Of a stretch of DNA of 33,628 nucleotides, positions 24,459 to 32,578 are shown one piece after another. This DNA is from Allobosea sp. (GTDB lineage Bacteria > Pseudomonadota > Alphaproteobacteria > Rhizobiales > Beijerinckiaceae). Each line of letters starts with the position of its first letter. Position 1 is the stretch's first letter. The DNA is taken from NCBI RefSeq assembly GCF_030694325.1, contig NZ_JAUXYO010000182.1, forward strand, positions 1 to 33,628, in the 5' to 3' direction. Made by a program: the position numbers and the translations under genes. The notes under the pieces are model-generated. The model made no database searches. It saw only the letters and a list, made by a program, of their open reading frames with translations, and was not told the DNA's origin.

Positions 24459-25709
24459 ATGTCAGCGCTCGTCGAACCCAGTCCCTCCGCTCCGACGCAG
24501 CGCCGCACGGACGCGCCGGTCGCGCGCGCGCCGGGCACCGCGAAGATCTGGGCGAGCCTGTCGGTGGTCGAGGAGATCGCCGCGCTCGCAGACGAGTGGC
24601 GAGCGCTGGAAGACCGTGCCCTGGTGACGCCCTATCAGGCCTATGGCTGGGTGCGGCCCTTCGTCGAGACGGTCGGCGCGGCCGAGCGCATGGCCTTCCG
24701 CCATGCCGTGCTGCGCGATGCCGGCGGGGCGATGCTGGCGATCCTGCCGCTGGTCATCACCCGCCGCAGCGGCATCCGCTTCGCCGAGTTCATCGGCGGC
24801 AAGCACGCCAATTACCATATGGGCATCTATGATCCCGCCTTCGCCGCCGGTCTCGACGCCGCCGGCGCCCGGCTGATGCTGGCCGAGATCGGAGCCGCGA
24901 TCGGCGGGCTCGACGCCTTCATCTTCGTCAACCAGCCGACGCAGTGGCAGGGCGTGCCCAACCCGCTGGCACAGCTCGCCGGCGGGCCGAGCCCGAGCGG
25001 CGCCTACAAGCTCGCCCTCGTGCCGGGCGATGGCGAGGGCTCGTTGCGGCGCTCGATGAGCAGCCACGCCCACATTTAGCTCAAGAACAAGCGCTACCGC
25101 TTCGTTGCCTACGGCCCCTCCGAAATGGTGCGGGCCCGCACGCCGGCCGAGATCGCCCGCGTCATCGACGCGTTCCTCCGGCAGAAGGCGGCGCGTTTCG
25201 CGATGATGGGCATCGCCGATCCCTTCGCGCCGCCGGCCGTGCGTCGTTTCCTGGAGCGCGGCGCGCAGGCGGACGGGGACCGGCCGCCGGTGCTGGAGCT
25301 CTATTCGCTCGATGTCGCCGGGCAGTCGGTCGCGACCTATGTCGGCGCCGTCCAGGCCGGGCGCTTCTCCGGCATGGCGACCTCCTTCGCCATGGAGAGC
25401 GAGGTGGCGAAGACGAGCCCGGGCGAGATCCTGCTGGTCGACCTGATCCGGCTGAAATCGCGCGAGGGCATCACCGTCTTCGATCTCGGCGTCGGAGAAG
25501 CCCGCTACAAGACGACGATCTGCGACGAGCGCGACAATCTCGTCGACAGCTTCCTGCCGCTGACCGCCAGGGGCCATGCCTTCGCGCTGTTCAGCCGGGC
25601 CAAGCGCGAGGCGAAGCGGCGGATCAAGGCGTCGCCGGTGGCGCTGAAGCTCGCGCACCGCGTCTCGGGCTGGCTCAGCCGCGGGCGCAAGCCCGCCGCC
25701 GACGAGTAG
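24459..25709 (+). pseudogene. GNAT/CelD-type acyltransferase interrupted by an in-frame TAG
   Basis: One reading frame of 416 codons plus stop, from the ATG at 24459, with a single TAG at 25077-25079 (codon 207) and no frame change. The part before it (206 residues) is the N-terminal domain of a BcsL/CelD-like protein (IWASLSVVEEIAALADEWRALEDR, FIGGKHANYHMGIYD). The part after it holds the acyl-CoA-binding core (PVLELYSLDVAGQSVATY, LLVDLIRLKSREGITVFDLGVGEARYK). Relatives read ...HxKKLRNK... at this point and here it reads HI-stop-LKNK, so the TAG replaces a residue in a conserved basic stretch. It may be a real nonsense mutation or a base-call error. Similar proteins (HfsK in Caulobacter) modify holdfast polysaccharide. 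It converges on the Wzz-like gene, with six bases between. Confidence 0.8.
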
Positions 25710-25715
25710 CCGGGC

Positions 25716-27896
25716 TCAGAGGGGCGCCGGGTCGCGCTCGCGGATCTCGCCCATCCGGGCCGGCTCGGGCGCGTCCAGCATCAGGGTGACCGGCGCGCGG
25801 GTCAGGTCCGACAGGCGATAGGCCGCCTCGACGGCATGGCCGTTGCCTAGCTGGCCGGCCATGACGAGCCCGCCCTGGGCGCGCTTGGCCAGGGGGCTGA
25901 GGACCTGCGCCTCGTCGCTGGAGGCTGCGGCGACGAAGACCCAGTCATAGGTCTCGCAAAGCGCATCCAGCGCGACCTCGACGAGATCCGGCGCCGCCAG
26001 CACGGCGTCGCGGCCGGCGCGACCGGGGCCGATGCGGTGCAGCCGCGAGCCGGGCTGGCGGGTGATGATGTCGGAGAACAGCGCCTCGCCCGCCAGGAGC
26101 TCGGAGAAGCCCGGCTCGCCGCGGCCCTCATCGGCCGCGAGATCGACGATGATGCAGCGGCAGCGCTGCGACAGCAGGTCGGCGAGGGCGTGCGGCGTGG
26201 TCGCGCCCTCCCCCGATCCGTCGAGGACGAGCACCATGGGCGCCATGCCGCGGGCCGGCTCGTCGATGCGCTCGGCGAGATCGGCGAGCGTCTGCTCGGG
26301 ATGGGCGAGGTCGAGCGTGATTTGCCCCAGCCGCCCGCCATGGGTGAGCAGGCCCGCGACGCGCTCGCGACGGGCCTCGGCCTGCGATTCCTCGCTGCGA
26401 TGCGCGCCGGTGCCGCCGCCGCCCACCCAGCCCGGCGTGCGCCGCAGCTGGCTCGGGGGCTGGTCGCGCTGGCCGTTCAGGAGCTCGCGCGAGACCACGG
26501 TGGCCAGCGCGGTGAGGAAGGTCGCCAGCGTCACGACCAGCACCGTCGGCAGCTTCTTCGGGAAGGAAGGCTCGGTCGGCTCGATGGCGCGCGAGATCAC
26601 GCGGGCATCGGCGGGGGTGGCGTTCTGGGTGTCGCGGGCGACGGCCTCGCGATAGCGCAGCATGTACTGCTCGAGCTGCTCACGCAGCGTCCGCGCCTCG
26701 CGCTCCAGCGCGCGCAGCTGCACCTCGCTGTCATTGCCCGAGGAGACGTTCTTCTTCTGGCCGTCGAGGGCGGCGGTGAAGCTCTCGACGCGCTGGCCGG
26801 CGATCTTGGCCTCGTTCTCCAGCGTCCTGACGGTGCGCTCGGCGGCGGCCCGCAGCTGGCCCTCGAGATCGGCGAGCTGGGCGTTGAGCTCCTTGATGCG
26901 CGGATGCTCGGAGAGAAGATTGCGCGATTCCAGCGCGATCTGCGCGCGCAGGTTGACGCGCTGCTCGATCAGGCGCCGCACCAGCTCGTTGTTGGCGACA
27001 TCGGGAATCTCGAAGGTGCGGCCCTGTCTGATCGCATCGCGGATCAGACCGGCCTTGGCCTGCGCCTCGGCCTGCTGGCTGCGGGCGGCGGAGAGCTGGG
27101 TCGACAGGTCGCCGAGCTGCTGGGCGTTGATCGTGGTGTTGTTGGACCCGACGAGCAGCCCGTTGCGCGAGCGGAAGTCCTCGACCTTGGCCTCGGCCTC
27201 GCTGACGCGCTGGCGCAGCGGCTCGATCGTGGTCGAGAGCCAGGAGGAGGCGCTGCGGGCGGAATCCTGCTTGGCGGCCTCCTGCAGCTCGAGATAGGCG
27301 TTGGCGATGATGTTGGCGCCCTTGGCGGCGAGCGTCGGATCCTGCGAGGTGAACTCGACCGCGACGATGCGCGAGCGCCCGACCGGATAGACCAGCAGGC
27401 GATCGTAGTATTTCTCCAGCACCCGGTCCTCGGGCGAGCGATCGGCCGGATGGCCGCCGAGCCCGATCAGGACGCCGAGCTTGCGCAGCGCGTTGAGCGC
27501 GCCGGCACCGGAATCGAATTCCGGATTGCCGACGAGGCCGATGCGCTTGATCGCCTCGCGCGCCAGGTCGCGCGACATGATGATCTGGACCTGGCTCTGC
27601 ACGGCCTCGGAGTCGAACTGTCCGACGCTGTCGGTCGAGGACTGACCGGGCAGCGTGAAGAAGGTGCCGCGGTTCTCCAGCAGGATGCGGGCCTCGCCGG
27701 TGTAGCGCGGCGTCACCAGATTGACCGCGACGAGGGACAGGCCCAGCGCCGCCAGCGTCGGCCCGATGATCCAGGCGCGGCGGCGCTTGATCGCGGCCCA
27801 GAGTGCCGTGAGATCGAGCATGTCGCCGCGGCCGTCATCGCGCGCGGCCGGCTCGCGCAGATCATCCCTGACGTGGCTCTCGGTGTGAGCGGTCAT
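25716..27896 (-). CDS. Wzz/GumC-type polysaccharide co-polymerase with degenerate kinase domain
   Basis: Inner-membrane chain-length determinant of an exopolysaccharide, 726 residues. The Wzz domain has a first membrane helix at about 41-61 (RRRAWIIGPTLAALGLSLVAV) and a second at about 448-468, with a long periplasmic coiled-coil region between (repeated LREQLEQY, AEAKVEDFRSRNG). The cytoplasmic C-terminal domain resembles a BY-kinase but its Walker A is DGSGEGATT (559-567), with alanine at the lysine position (565); it has no tyrosine-rich tail. It is probably a regulatory remnant, not a kinase. The start ATG 27896 lies upstream of a short basic head; the frame continues to 28868 opposite the wza-like gene, which is a shadow. 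Confidence 0.9.
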   Translation of the reverse strand: MTAHTESHVRDDLREPAARDDGRGDMLDLTALWAAIKRRRAWIIGPTLAALGLSLVAVNLVTPRYTGEARILLENRGTFFTLPGQSSTDSVGQFDSEAVQSQVQIIMSRDLAREAIKRIGLVGNPEFDSGAGALNALRKLGVLIGLGGHPADRSPEDRVLEKYYDRLLVYPVGRSRIVAVEFTSQDPTLAAKGANIIANAYLELQEAAKQDSARSASSWLSTTIEPLRQRVSEAEAKVEDFRSRNGLLVGSNNTTINAQQLGDLSTQLSAARSQQAEAQAKAGLIRDAIRQGRTFEIPDVANNELVRRLIEQRVNLRAQIALESRNLLSEHPRIKELNAQLADLEGQLRAAAERTVRTLENEAKIAGQRVESFTAALDGQKKNVSSGNDSEVQLRALEREARTLREQLEQYMLRYREAVARDTQNATPADARVISRAIEPTEPSFPKKLPTVLVVTLATFLTALATVVSRELLNGQRDQPPSQLRRTPGWVGGGGTGAHRSEESQAEARRERVAGLLTHGGRLGQITLDLAHPEQTLADLAERIDEPARGMAPMVLVLDGSGEGATTPHALADLLSQRCRCIIVDLAADEGRGEPGFSELLAGEALFSDIITRQPGSRLHRIGPGRAGRDAVLAAPDLVEVALDALCETYDWVFVAAASSDEAQVLSPLAKRAQGGLVMAGQLGNGHAVEAAYRLSDLTRAPVTLMLDAPEPARMGEIRERDPAPL

Positions 27897-28088
27897 GACC
27901 CATCCATTCACGCAAAACTCTCGCGCCCTGGACAGGGCGCAGTCGCGATCAGAACCCAGTAAGGTTAGTGCCGGGTTAAGAGGCCGGCTCGCGCCTGTAT
28001 CGATCCCGGCCAGACAGGATCGGGCGGAAGCTTTTCTTAACCATATCGCGCTCATGCTTCGCGCAGCTTCGCATGGGTATTGCTTGTG

Positions 28089-28649
28089 ATGAGTCGACGT
28101 CTCGCTTCCCTCGCTCTGGCCGTCGCCATGACGGCGGGCGCCTGCGCGCCGCGCGTCGGCCCGTCCGACTACGCGCTGGCCCAGCCGAGCGGCCCCTATC
28201 GCCTCGCGACGGGCGACCGCCTGCGCATCATCGTCTTCGGACAGGACAACCTCTCCAACATCTATGCGGTCGACGGCTCGGGCCGGATCGCGATGCCGCT
28301 GATCGACGCCGTCGAGGCCCAGGGCCGCACCACCCGCGAGTTGGAGCGCGCGATCGAGGCCAAGCTGCGGGCCGGCTACCTGCGCGAGCCGAAGGTCTCG
28401 GTCGAGGTCGACACCTACCGTCCCTTCTTCGTGCTCGGCGAGGTCACCAATTCCGGCCAGTTCCCCTACGTGCCCGGCATGACCGTGCAGACCGCGGTCG
28501 CCATCGCCGGCGGCTTCACCCCGCGCGGCCAGCGCTCCTATGCCGAGGTGACGCGCCAGATCGAGGACCAGTTGGTGACGGCGAGCGTGCCGATCACCTA
28601 TGCGGTCCAGCCCGGCGACACCATCGTCATCAAGGAACGCTGGTTCTGA
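28089..28649 (+). CDS. Wza/ExoF-like polysaccharide export lipoprotein
   Basis: Periplasmic/outer-membrane export protein of the poly_export (PF02563) family, 186 residues. The signal ends with TAGAC so that C19 is the likely lipidated residue; the lipobox is weak but acceptable. The poly_export core starts YRLATGDRLRIIVFGQDNLS and is followed by an SLBB-like domain (FFVLGEVTNSGQFPYVPGMTVQTAVAIAGG). It ends in YAVQPGDTIVIKERWF. It is divergent from the Wzz-like gene (192 bp apart) and is followed 19 bp on by a glycosyltransferase. It is shorter than Wza and lacks its large C-terminal barrel, like HfsD-type proteins (inference). Confidence 0.9.
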   Translation: MSRRLASLALAVAMTAGACAPRVGPSDYALAQPSGPYRLATGDRLRIIVFGQDNLSNIYAVDGSGRIAMPLIDAVEAQGRTTRELERAIEAKLRAGYLREPKVSVEVDTYRPFFVLGEVTNSGQFPYVPGMTVQTAVAIAGGFTPRGQRSYAEVTRQIEDQLVTASVPITYAVQPGDTIVIKERWF

Positions 28650-28668
28650 GCCTGCGCAGAGAGCCCCG

Positions 28669-29826
28669 ATGACGGACGCGCCGCGCCTGCGGATCCTGCA
28701 TGTCTTCCGGGCGCCGCTCGGCGGGCTGTTTCGCCACGCCATCGATCTCGCGAGGGGCCAGGCCGAGCGCGGCCACGCGGTCGGCATCTTCTGCGATTCG
28801 ACGACCGGCGGGCGCCGCGCCGACGAGGTCTTCGCGGAGCTATCGGGCCTGCTCTCTCTCGGAATCACGCGCGTGCCGATGTCGCGCTACCCGAGCGTCA
28901 CCGATGCGCGCGCGCAGCTCAGCGCGATGCGCCTGCGCAGCCGCCTTGCGCCCGACATCGTCCATTGCCACGGCTCCAAGGGCGGGGTGTATGGGCGGAT
29001 CCCCGCCCTCGTCAGCCCCGGGCGGCGCTATGTCACGGCCTACACGCCCCATGGCGGCAGCTTCAACTACAAGCCCGGCAGCACCGAGCATAAGGTCTAC
29101 ATGGCGGTCGAGCGGCTGCTCGAGCGCGCCACCGACATGTTCCTGTTCGAGAGCCGGTTCATCGCCGGGCGCTTCGAGGCCTATATCGGCCATATGCCGG
29201 CGACCGACCACCGCATCGTCCTCAACGGCATTTCCGACCCCGAATTCGAGCCGATCGACCATAGCGATGCGAGTTTCGACCTCGTCTATCTCGGCGAATT
29301 GCGTTCGGCCAAGGGGATCGACACCTTGATCGAGGCGCTTAGCCTGCTGAAGAGCCGTGACCGCATGACGCCGCGCATGCTGATCGTCGGCTCGGGGCCC
29401 GACGAGGCGGAGCTGCGCGCACTGACCGTCTCACGCGGCATCGCCGACCAGTGCGTCTTCGAGCCGCCGGGGCCGATCCGAAAGGCTCTGTCGCGGGCGC
29501 AGGTCATGGTCGTGCCCTCGCGCGCCGAATCCCTGCCCTATGTCGTGCTCGAGGCGGCGGCGGCGGCCCAGCCTCTCGTCTCGACCGATGTCGGCGGGAT
29601 CAACGAGATCTACGGGCCGCGCCATCGCCAACGGCTGATCCAGCCGAACGATCCGGTTGTCATGGCCGAGGCGATCGGCCGGGCGCTCGCCGCGCCGGAG
29701 GCGGATCGTCATGCGGAAGCGAGCGATCTCGCCGCCCATGTCCGCGACACCTTCCGGCTCGCCCCGATGATCGACGGCGTCACCGCGGCCTATCGCGACG
29801 CGCTGGCGAGGCGCCGGAGCGCCTGA
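28669..29826 (+). CDS. GT4-family glycosyltransferase
   Basis: GT-B fold enzyme that adds a sugar from a nucleotide donor to the lipid-linked polysaccharide unit at the cytoplasmic face. It has 385 residues. The N-terminal domain contains ILHVFRAPLGGLFRHAIDLARGQ (9-31) and TAYTPHGGSFNYKPG; the C-terminal donor domain has YLGELRSAKGIDTLIEAL and the EX7E motif with E287 and E295 in ESLPYVVLE. The ATG at 28669 has GAGAG upstream and lies 19 bp after the wza-like stop, so the two are an operon. It ends four bases before the stop of the SMR gene on the other strand. Confidence 0.9.
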   Translation: MTDAPRLRILHVFRAPLGGLFRHAIDLARGQAERGHAVGIFCDSTTGGRRADEVFAELSGLLSLGITRVPMSRYPSVTDARAQLSAMRLRSRLAPDIVHCHGSKGGVYGRIPALVSPGRRYVTAYTPHGGSFNYKPGSTEHKVYMAVERLLERATDMFLFESRFIAGRFEAYIGHMPATDHRIVLNGISDPEFEPIDHSDASFDLVYLGELRSAKGIDTLIEALSLLKSRDRMTPRMLIVGSGPDEAELRALTVSRGIADQCVFEPPGPIRKALSRAQVMVVPSRAESLPYVVLEAAAAAQPLVSTDVGGINEIYGPRHRQRLIQPNDPVVMAEAIGRALAAPEADRHAEASDLAAHVRDTFRLAPMIDGVTAAYRDALARRRSA

Positions 29827-29830
29827 CCGC

Positions 29831-30169
29831 TCAGAGCAGCTTGAGCGCGACGACACCGACGAGCACGAGCGCAATCCCCGCCCAGCCAGTGGGCCGGATG
29901 CGCTGGCCGAAAACCAGCGCGCCGATGATCGCGGTGATGACCAGCCCGGCTCCGCCCCAGACCGCATAGGCGACCGACAGGTCCATGCCACGGATCGCCT
30001 GGGCGAGCGCGGCGAAGGCGCCGATCACGAGCGCGATGCCGGCCAGCCCGGGCAGACGCCGGCGCATGCCGTCGGAGAGCTTGAGCAGGCAGGAGCCGAG
30101 AACCTCGAGCAGGACCGCCAGAACGAGCCAGGCGAGAGCCAGTGTCTGCGGCAAGAGCGCGGAGGTCAT
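29831..30169 (-). CDS. SMR-family transporter subunit (second of a pair)
   Basis: Small multidrug-resistance transporter of 112 residues and four helices. TM1 carries the essential glutamate in AVLLEVLGSCLLKLSDG, close to the EmrE sequence, and TM3 has the VAYAVWGGAG motif. Positive charges cluster in the first and third loops (MRRRLP and FGQRIRP), suggesting N-terminus outside. It overlaps the upstream SMR gene by four bases (ATGA), so the two are translationally coupled and probably form an antiparallel heterodimer. Likely substrates are cations such as polyamines or quaternary amines; a role in the EPS cluster is not supported beyond location. Confidence 0.88.
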   Translation of the reverse strand: MTSALLPQTLALAWLVLAVLLEVLGSCLLKLSDGMRRRLPGLAGIALVIGAFAALAQAIRGMDLSVAYAVWGGAGLVITAIIGALVFGQRIRPTGWAGIALVLVGVVALKLL

Positions 30170-30522
30170 GCCGGCCTCCCCTGCGCCGTGCGGACCGGGG
30201 CGTCACCGACGCCACGCTCCAGCAGGAGGATGCCGGCCAGGATCGCGGCCAGAGCGACGATCCGCCCCGCCGTCAGATGCTCGCCGAACAGGAGGTGGCC
30301 GACGACGGCGATGCCGACGATGCCGAGCCCTTCCCAGACCGCATAGGCCACGGCGAGCGGGATGACCCGCAGCGCGATCGAGAGCAGGGCGAAGGACAGG
30401 CCGATCAGGGCCAGCGGCAGGAACGCCACGAGCCAGGGGGCGGACACGACGGATTTCAGCGCGGCCGTCGCGGCGATCTCGACGGCGATGGCCGCGAGCA
30501 GGAATAACCAGTGGGAAGACAT
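30166..30522 (-). CDS. SMR-family transporter subunit (first of a pair)
   Basis: Four-helix SMR protein of 118 residues from the ATG at 30522. TM1 has the glutamate in AVEIAATAALKS and TM3 has VAYAVWEGLG. Net positive charge lies in loop 2 and the C-terminal tail (ERGVGDAPVRTAQGR), opposite to its partner, which fits N-terminus inside. The frame is open to 30711 with a 63-residue extension that does not resemble an SMR N-terminus and covers a hairpin, so the ATG at 30522 is preferred although no ribosome site precedes it. The gene follows a leader of about 195 nt from a promoter at 30724-30752. Confidence 0.85.
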   Translation of the reverse strand: MSSHWLFLLAAIAVEIAATAALKSVVSAPWLVAFLPLALIGLSFALLSIALRVIPLAVAYAVWEGLGIVGIAVVGHLLFGEHLTAGRIVALAAILAGILLLERGVGDAPVRTAQGRPA

Positions 30523-30611
30523 GTTGCACACGGGCGAAGCCGGCAACGGGCGCCACGGAGGCGGCGCCGGAGGGCTCAGCGAAAGTTCGGGTTTGAGATC
30601 AGCATCCGGTG

Positions 30612-30643
30612 AAAAAGGCTTTCGGAAACTGGATCCCGAAAGC
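30612..30643 (-). terminator. Terminator-like hairpin in the SMR-pair leader (candidate attenuator)
   Basis: In the RNA, GCUUUCGG pairs perfectly with CCGAAAGC (8 bp) around a 10-nt loop and is followed by C and U5. It is about 75 nt after the predicted start and 90 nt before the SMR ATG, so it would stop transcription before the genes unless overridden. A four-codon ORF (MSV-stop, 30704-30715) lies right behind the promoter. I could not match the leader to a known riboswitch. Confidence 0.4.
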
Positions 30644-30723
30644 AGCACGGCGACAGCGATCCGACGGCAGGGCCGGACCTTCGGTCGCGCGAACATGTGC
30701 TTCTCAGACACTCATCACGGAGC

Positions 30724-30752
30724 GATATAGCCTCGCGATTGCTTTGCGTCAA
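30724..30752 (-). promoter_or_regulatory. Promoter of the SMR pair
   Basis: Minus strand TTGACG (30752-30747), 17-bp spacer, TATATC (30729-30724); predicted start near 30717. Confidence 0.55.
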
Positions 30753-31027
30753 CCTCAAACGTCTTTTTTCGATCCCCTCGACCGGAGGGCGACGCCCAAA
30801 ACATCCAAATTCGACTGCAACAATACCTTGATCGGAATGGGAAAAATCCGGGTTCCGCGCCGGGGCTGCACACGCCCTCAAGCCCATTCCCTCGCCGCCG
30901 GTTTCTCGCCCCGCGAAACAGCGATTGGTCGGATTAAGCCTTCCGTGAGCATTTTCCGGTAGGCCATCGGCTGACCGGCTGGGGGCCATGCGACCGGCGA
31001 CGCCGACCGCGACGGGGATGTGACGTC
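30753..31027. other. Intergenic region upstream of the initiating sugar transferase
   Basis: Together with 30523-30752 this makes a 505-bp gap between divergent genes. This part has T-runs near 30763-30770 and AT-richer DNA to about 30850. TTGGTC (near 30925) with AGCATT 17 bp on is a weak plus-strand promoter candidate. No gene is supported. Confidence 0.4.
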
Positions 31028-32578
31028 ATGGGTGCCTTCGATGTCCGCGATCTGATGAAGGCGGATGCGGCCGCCTCGGCCACGCCGGAGATGTTCGGCC
31101 CGGCGCGGAGCGGGACGCGCGTGTTCCATCCGCTCGCCGAGCGGATTGCGGCGATCCCCGTGAAGCCGACGCTCTCGCCCGTGATGATCGAGGGTCTGGT
31201 GCGCCTGCTCGACGTGCTCGCCATCCTGGCGGCTGGAGGGCTGATCTACTGGCTCTATGCGGCCGGCAACACCGAGAGCACCCTGCCCTACCAGATCACG
31301 GTGCCGGCGCTCGCGGTCGGGGCGCTGGCGGCCTTCCAGGCGCTGCATCTCTACCATGTGGGTGCGCTCCGGAACTTCATCGCCATGGCGGTGCGGCTCG
31401 CCAGCGGCTGGACGCTGCTGTTCCTGATCACGCTCGCCGCCTTCTTCTTCCTCAAGATCGGCGACCAGGTCTCGCGCGTCTGGCTGCTCGGTTTCTACAG
31501 CGTCGGCGCCGCCGCCCTGCTCGGCGAGCGCCTGGCGGTTACGCTGGCGGTGCGCCATCTGACGCGCTCGGGCCGGCTCGAACGGCGGACCGCCATCGTC
31601 GGCGGCGGCGAGGGCGGCGAGGCACTGATCAAGGCGCTGGAAGCCCAGCGCGACACCGGCTTGCGCATCTGCGGCGTCTTCGACGACCGCAACGACGACC
31701 GCTCTCCCGATCTCGTGGCCGGCTATCCCAAGCTCGGCACGATCGACGACCTCGTCGAGTTCGCGCGGCGCACCAAGCTCGACCTCGTGATCTTCACCTT
31801 GCCGATCTCGGCCGAGGCACGTTTGCTGGCGATGCTGCGCAAGCTCTGGGTGCTGCCGATCGACATCCGCCTCTCGGCGCATATGTCGAAGCTGCGCTTC
31901 CGGCCGCGCTCCTATTCCTATTTCGGTGCGGTGCCGGTGCTCGACGTGTTCGACCGGCCGATCGCGGACTGGGACATCGTCGTCAAATGGACCTTCGACA
32001 AGGTCGTCGGGGCGCTGGCGCTGATCGTCCTCTCGCCGGTGATGCTGGCGACCGCGATCGCGATCAAGCTCGACTCGAAGGGGCCGGTGCTGTTCCGCCA
32101 GAAGCGCTACGGCTTCAACAACGAGCAGATCGAGGTCTTCAAGTTCCGCTCGCTCTATCACGAGATGACCGACCACAACGCCGCCAAGCAGGTGACGAAG
32201 GACGATCCGCGCGTCACCCGCGTCGGCCGTTTCATCCGCAAGACCTCGCTAGACGAACTGCCCCAGCTCTTCAACGTCGTGTTCAAGGGCAACCTCTCGC
32301 TGGTCGGCCCGCGGCCGCATGCGCTGCATGCCACCGCCTCCAACCGCGCCTATGAGCAGGTGGTCGACGGCTATTTCGCCCGCCACAAGGTCAAACCCGG
32401 CATCACCGGTTGGGCGCAGGTCAATGGCTGGCGCGGCGAGACCGACACCGAGGACAAGATCCAGCGCCGCGTCGAGCACGACCTCTACTACATCGAGAAC
32501 TGGTCGGTGCTGCTCGACCTCTACATCCTGATCAAGACGCCCTTCTCGCTGATGACCAAGAGCGAGAACGCCTATTGA
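31028..32578 (+). CDS. Undecaprenyl-phosphate sugar phosphotransferase (WcaJ/GumD/HfsE type)
   Basis: Initiating enzyme of polysaccharide assembly: transfers a hexose-1-phosphate from UDP-sugar to undecaprenyl phosphate at the inner membrane. It has 516 residues: four N-terminal helices (about 58-80, 89-109, 124-144 and 150-170), a Rossmann-like domain (TAIVGGGEGGEALIKAL, 188-204), a fifth hydrophobic re-entrant helix (325-346), and the catalytic bacterial transferase domain (GPVLFRQKRYG 352-362, KTSLDELPQL 405-414, VGPRP 426-430, GITGWAQVNGWRG). The full domain set gives the PHPT type. GGGGAT precedes the ATG. Its stop overlaps the next gene by four bases. Confidence 0.95.
   Translation: MGAFDVRDLMKADAAASATPEMFGPARSGTRVFHPLAERIAAIPVKPTLSPVMIEGLVRLLDVLAILAAGGLIYWLYAAGNTESTLPYQITVPALAVGALAAFQALHLYHVGALRNFIAMAVRLASGWTLLFLITLAAFFFLKIGDQVSRVWLLGFYSVGAAALLGERLAVTLAVRHLTRSGRLERRTAIVGGGEGGEALIKALEAQRDTGLRICGVFDDRNDDRSPDLVAGYPKLGTIDDLVEFARRTKLDLVIFTLPISAEARLLAMLRKLWVLPIDIRLSAHMSKLRFRPRSYSYFGAVPVLDVFDRPIADWDIVVKWTFDKVVGALALIVLSPVMLATAIAIKLDSKGPVLFRQKRYGFNNEQIEVFKFRSLYHEMTDHNAAKQVTKDDPRVTRVGRFIRKTSLDELPQLFNVVFKGNLSLVGPRPHALHATASNRAYEQVVDGYFARHKVKPGITGWAQVNGWRGETDTEDKIQRRVEHDLYYIENWSVLLDLYILIKTPFSLMTKSENAY

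Noticed and set aside
25077-25079. TAG read as an amino acid (pyrrolysine or suppression)
   Set aside because: No sign of the needed machinery, and other genes here end normally; mutation or sequencing error is simpler.
27897-28868. N-terminal extension of the Wzz-like frame up to 28868
   Set aside because: It runs opposite the wza-like gene and the divergent promoter region, has low-complexity content and no Wzz-like sequence before 27896.
30523-30720. Guanidine riboswitch (ykkC or mini-ykkC) before the SMR pair
   Set aside because: No pair of ACGR tetraloop hairpins and no ykkC core were found in the sense direction.
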